Of a stretch of DNA of 6,768 nt, positions 5,113-6,768 are shown piece by piece. Position 1 is the first letter of the stretch. The number at the start of each line of letters is the position of its first letter. The notes below the pieces were generated by a model. That model had not been told where the DNA came from. It made no database searches and saw only the letters and a program-made list of their open reading frames with translations. Source of the stretch: Spyradocola sp034113365 (GTDB lineage: Bacteria; Bacillota; Clostridia; Christensenellales; UBA1750); the NCBI GenBank assembly GCA_034113365.1, contig JAXEXP010000080.1, forward strand, positions 1-6,768. The letters are read 5' to 3'. Both the position numbers and the translations under genes were made by a program.

Positions 5113-6564
5113 ATGTTCAAGATTGAAACCGATACGCGGGTGCCCAAGCACAACGTGCTCAAGCGCGTCGCCGAGCTGGCCTTTGAGGGCAAGCTCACCG
5201 ATGAGGCCATTTCGGAGATCCCCTTTGAGCAGATCAAGCAGGGCGCGCCCACGTACCGCTGCTGCATCTACAAGGAGCGCGAGATCATCCACCAGCGCGC
5301 GCGCCTGGCCATGGGCAAGATGCCCAACGGCAAAAAGCCCACCGAGGCGGCGGTGACCGTGATCCCCGCGGCCTGCGAGGGCTGCCCCATCCAGCGCTAC
5401 ACCGTCACCGAGAACTGCCAGAAGTGCCTGGCCAAGAAGTGCATGAAGGCCTGCCCCTTCGGCGCGATCTCCATGTCTGGCCGCGGCGCGTACATCGACC
5501 CCACCAAGTGCCGTGAGTGCGGACGCTGCGCGGCGGCCTGCCCCTATTCCGCCATCGCGGACCTGGTGCGTCCCTGCCGCAAGGCCTGCCCCGTGGGCGC
5601 CATCGAGATCCGCGAGGACAAGCTGGCCGACATCGACGACAGCAAGTGCATCTCCTGCGGCGCGTGCATGCAGGCCTGCCCCTTCGGCGCCATTTCCGAC
5701 AAGGCGCAGATCCTGCCCATCATTGCCGACATCCGTCTGGGCCGAGAGGTCGTGGCGGTCGTCGCCCCCGCGCTCGAGGGCCAGTTCGGCGCGAACGTCT
5801 CCATGGGCAAGCTGCTCAAGGCCATCGAGCAGCTGGGCTTTACCAAGGCCTATGAGGTCGGCATGGGCGCGGACGCCGTCGCCATGTCCGAGGCGGAGGA
5901 GCTGCTCGAACACCTGCGCGCGGGCATGAAGATGACCACCTCCTGCTGCCCCGCCTTTGTCAACATGATCCGCAAGCACTTCCCGCGCCTGCAGACCTAC
6001 GTTTCCACCACCATTTCGCCCATGGCGGCGCAGGCCCGCTGGGTGCGCGACCGCTACACCGACGCCAAGATCGTGTTCATCGGGCCGTGCGTGGCCAAAA
6101 AGACCGAGCAGATCGAGGGCGGTCCCGACTACGTGCTCACCACCGAGGAGCTGATGGCGCTCTTTGACGCCCGCGGCGTCGATCCCGAGCAGATGGAGGA
6201 GGATCCGCGTCAGGAGGCCTCGGTCTACGGAAAGGGCTTTGCGTCCTCCGGCGGCGTGACCGCGGCGGTCATGGCGGCCTTCGAGGAGATGAGCCTGGAC
6301 GAGATGCCGCGCGTATCCGCCCAGCGCTGCAGCGGCGCCGCCGAGTGCAAGAAGGCGCTGATGATGCTCAATGCGGGCAAGTTCGACATGGACTTCATCG
6401 AGGGCATGGCCTGCGAGGGCGGCTGCATGTACGGCCCCGGCAACCTGCTCTCCGAGCGCCTGTACACCGCCGCCAGAAAGAAGCTCCTCGCCACCGCCGA
6501 CAAGCGCGGCGTCATCGAGAACGCCGTCGATCAGGGCTTTGACAAGGTGCACATGCACAGGTAA
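5113..6564 (+). CDS. [FeFe]-hydrogenase, catalytic type (group B-like)
   Basis: A 483-residue cytoplasmic enzyme expected to catalyse reversible 2H+ + 2e- = H2 with ferredoxin-type electron carriers. After an N-terminal region (1-85) comes a cysteine-rich ferredoxin part: C88/C91; C102-x2-C105-x4-C110-x3-C114; C133, C136, C139, C143; C155/C159; and C179, C182, C185, C189. Together these suggest several [4Fe-4S] clusters. The H-domain (about 210-460) has TSCCPAF (H-cluster ligand C279, proton-relay C278), IGPCVAKK (C326) and EGMACEGGC (C434, C438). Proton-path residues E260, E263 and S298 align with those of clostridial hydrogenase I. The split RPCxxxCP cluster arrangement and the GPG after the last ligand recall group B hydrogenases; the subgroup is from memory. 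The ATG at 5113 follows AGGAAAGGAAAG (5092-5103). An in-frame ATG at 5059 lacks a good ribosome site and would add 18 non-family-like residues. The maturases HydE, HydF and HydG, needed for the H-cluster, are not in the window. Confidence 0.92.
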   Translation: MFKIETDTRVPKHNVLKRVAELAFEGKLTDEAISEIPFEQIKQGAPTYRCCIYKEREIIHQRARLAMGKMPNGKKPTEAAVTVIPAACEGCPIQRYTVTENCQKCLAKKCMKACPFGAISMSGRGAYIDPTKCRECGRCAAACPYSAIADLVRPCRKACPVGAIEIREDKLADIDDSKCISCGACMQACPFGAISDKAQILPIIADIRLGREVVAVVAPALEGQFGANVSMGKLLKAIEQLGFTKAYEVGMGADAVAMSEAEELLEHLRAGMKMTTSCCPAFVNMIRKHFPRLQTYVSTTISPMAAQARWVRDRYTDAKIVFIGPCVAKKTEQIEGGPDYVLTTEELMALFDARGVDPEQMEEDPRQEASVYGKGFASSGGVTAAVMAAFEEMSLDEMPRVSAQRCSGAAECKKALMMLNAGKFDMDFIEGMACEGGCMYGPGNLLSERLYTAARKKLLATADKRGVIENAVDQGFDKVHMHR

Positions 6565-6567
6565 CGA

Positions 6568-6612
6568 GGGGTACGCGCTTTCTCTCTTGAAGAGAGAAAG
6601 CTGCAAAGAGAG
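6568..6612. repeat. 45-bp palindromic intergenic repeat, copy 1
   Basis: The element starts GGGGTACGC and contains a near-perfect palindrome (6577-6601): arms GCTTTCTCTCTT and AAGAGAGAAAGC around a single G. It ends with TGCAAAGAGAG. It begins 3 nt after the hydrogenase stop. No T-tract follows, so it is not a typical terminator. It matches copy 2 at 43 of 45 positions. Confidence 0.88.
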
Positions 6613-6626
6613 ACTTGTGAGCGTTT

Positions 6627-6660
6627 GCGGGAGCCGTTATGGTGCGGCTCTCGCTTTTTT
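6627..6660 (+). terminator. Rho-independent terminator of the hydrogenase operon
   Basis: GCGGGAGCCG (6627-6636) pairs with CGGCTCTCGC (6645-6654), 10 bp including one G-U pair, around an 8-nt loop. It is followed directly by six T (6655-6660). It lies between the two palindromic repeats, 62 nt after the stop codon, and ends the + strand operon. Confidence 0.9.
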
Positions 6661-6667
6661 GTGGGGG

Positions 6668-6712
6668 GGGGTACGCGCTTTCTCTCCTGAGGAGAGAAAG
6701 CTGCAAAGAGAG
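6668..6712. repeat. 45-bp palindromic intergenic repeat, copy 2
   Basis: The second copy sits exactly 100 bp downstream of the first, with palindrome 6677-6701 (arms GCTTTCTCTCCT and AGGAGAGAAAGC). Only two bases differ from copy 1 (T6587 to C6687 and A6591 to G6691), and these pair with each other in the stem. A run of nine G (6663-6671) overlaps its left end. Weak similarity continues to about 6719. Confidence 0.88.
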
Positions 6713-6768
6713 GCATGTGTTGTGTGGTGGAGAATTGTGATTGCTCGGTTCTGGGCGGGGGAGGGGTA

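Noticed and set aside
6568..6712. CRISPR array from the two repeats
   Set aside because: There are only two copies, the intervening sequence contains an intrinsic terminator, the repeat is an almost complete palindrome, and no cas gene is present.
6512..6716. Two short minus-strand frames with a repeated SLFAAFS-ERKRVP-like peptide
   Set aside because: The repeated peptides come only from translating the two palindromic repeats and the antisense end of the hydrogenase gene.

Overview
The window looks like a chromosomal segment of an anaerobic, GC-rich Clostridia-type bacterium, perhaps a gut Oscillospiraceae/Ruminococcaceae-like fermenter. The reasons are the [FeFe]-hydrogenases, a SpoIIE-type phosphatase, strong Shine-Dalgarno sequences and a clostridial-type Rex box. 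This placement is inference; there is no rRNA or other taxonomic marker. All supported genes are on the + strand.

Region 1 (1-248): the left edge holds a clear rho-independent terminator (68-112) of a gene lying outside the window. Positions 1-67 carry nothing I can call. A strong extended -10 promoter (184-211) then drives the next gene. Region 2 (249-1734): a MATE-family multidrug/cation antiporter. It is followed 4 nt later by a 38-residue single-pass membrane miniprotein with its own Shine-Dalgarno sequence, probably co-transcribed. Region 3 (1735-1923): a compact regulatory intergenic stretch with a hairpin terminator for the MATE unit, an overlapping promoter for the next operon, a convincing Rex-type operator (1859-1876) and a weaker Rex-like site 104 bp upstream.

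Region 4 (1924-6564): a hydrogen-metabolism operon in tight order. It encodes a small thioredoxin-like [2Fe-2S] ferredoxin (NuoE/HydC type); a putative sensory [FeFe]-hydrogenase (HydS type) with dicluster ferredoxin, H-domain, extra [4Fe-4S] domain, PAS domain and helical tail; a SpoIIE/PP2C-type Ser/Thr phosphatase with an unassigned C-terminal domain; and a second, catalytic-looking [FeFe]-hydrogenase resembling group B. Neighbouring genes in the first three overlap by 4 nt or are 1 nt apart. The last gene follows a 57-nt gap containing a GC-rich hairpin.

A working model (inference): the H-cluster of HydS senses H2 or redox state and passes the signal through its PAS/helical tail to the phosphatase, while Rex (NADH/NAD+) controls transcription of the unit. 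Expression or activity of a hydrogenase would thus be tuned to both H2 and NADH. The enzyme-like hydrogenase keeps the known proton-relay residues; the sensor-like one has lost most of them.

Region 5 (6565-6768): downstream are two copies, exactly 100 bp apart, of a 45-bp palindromic repeat. They differ only by one compensatory base-pair change and flank a strong terminator (6627-6660). The last 8 bases of the window may begin a third copy.
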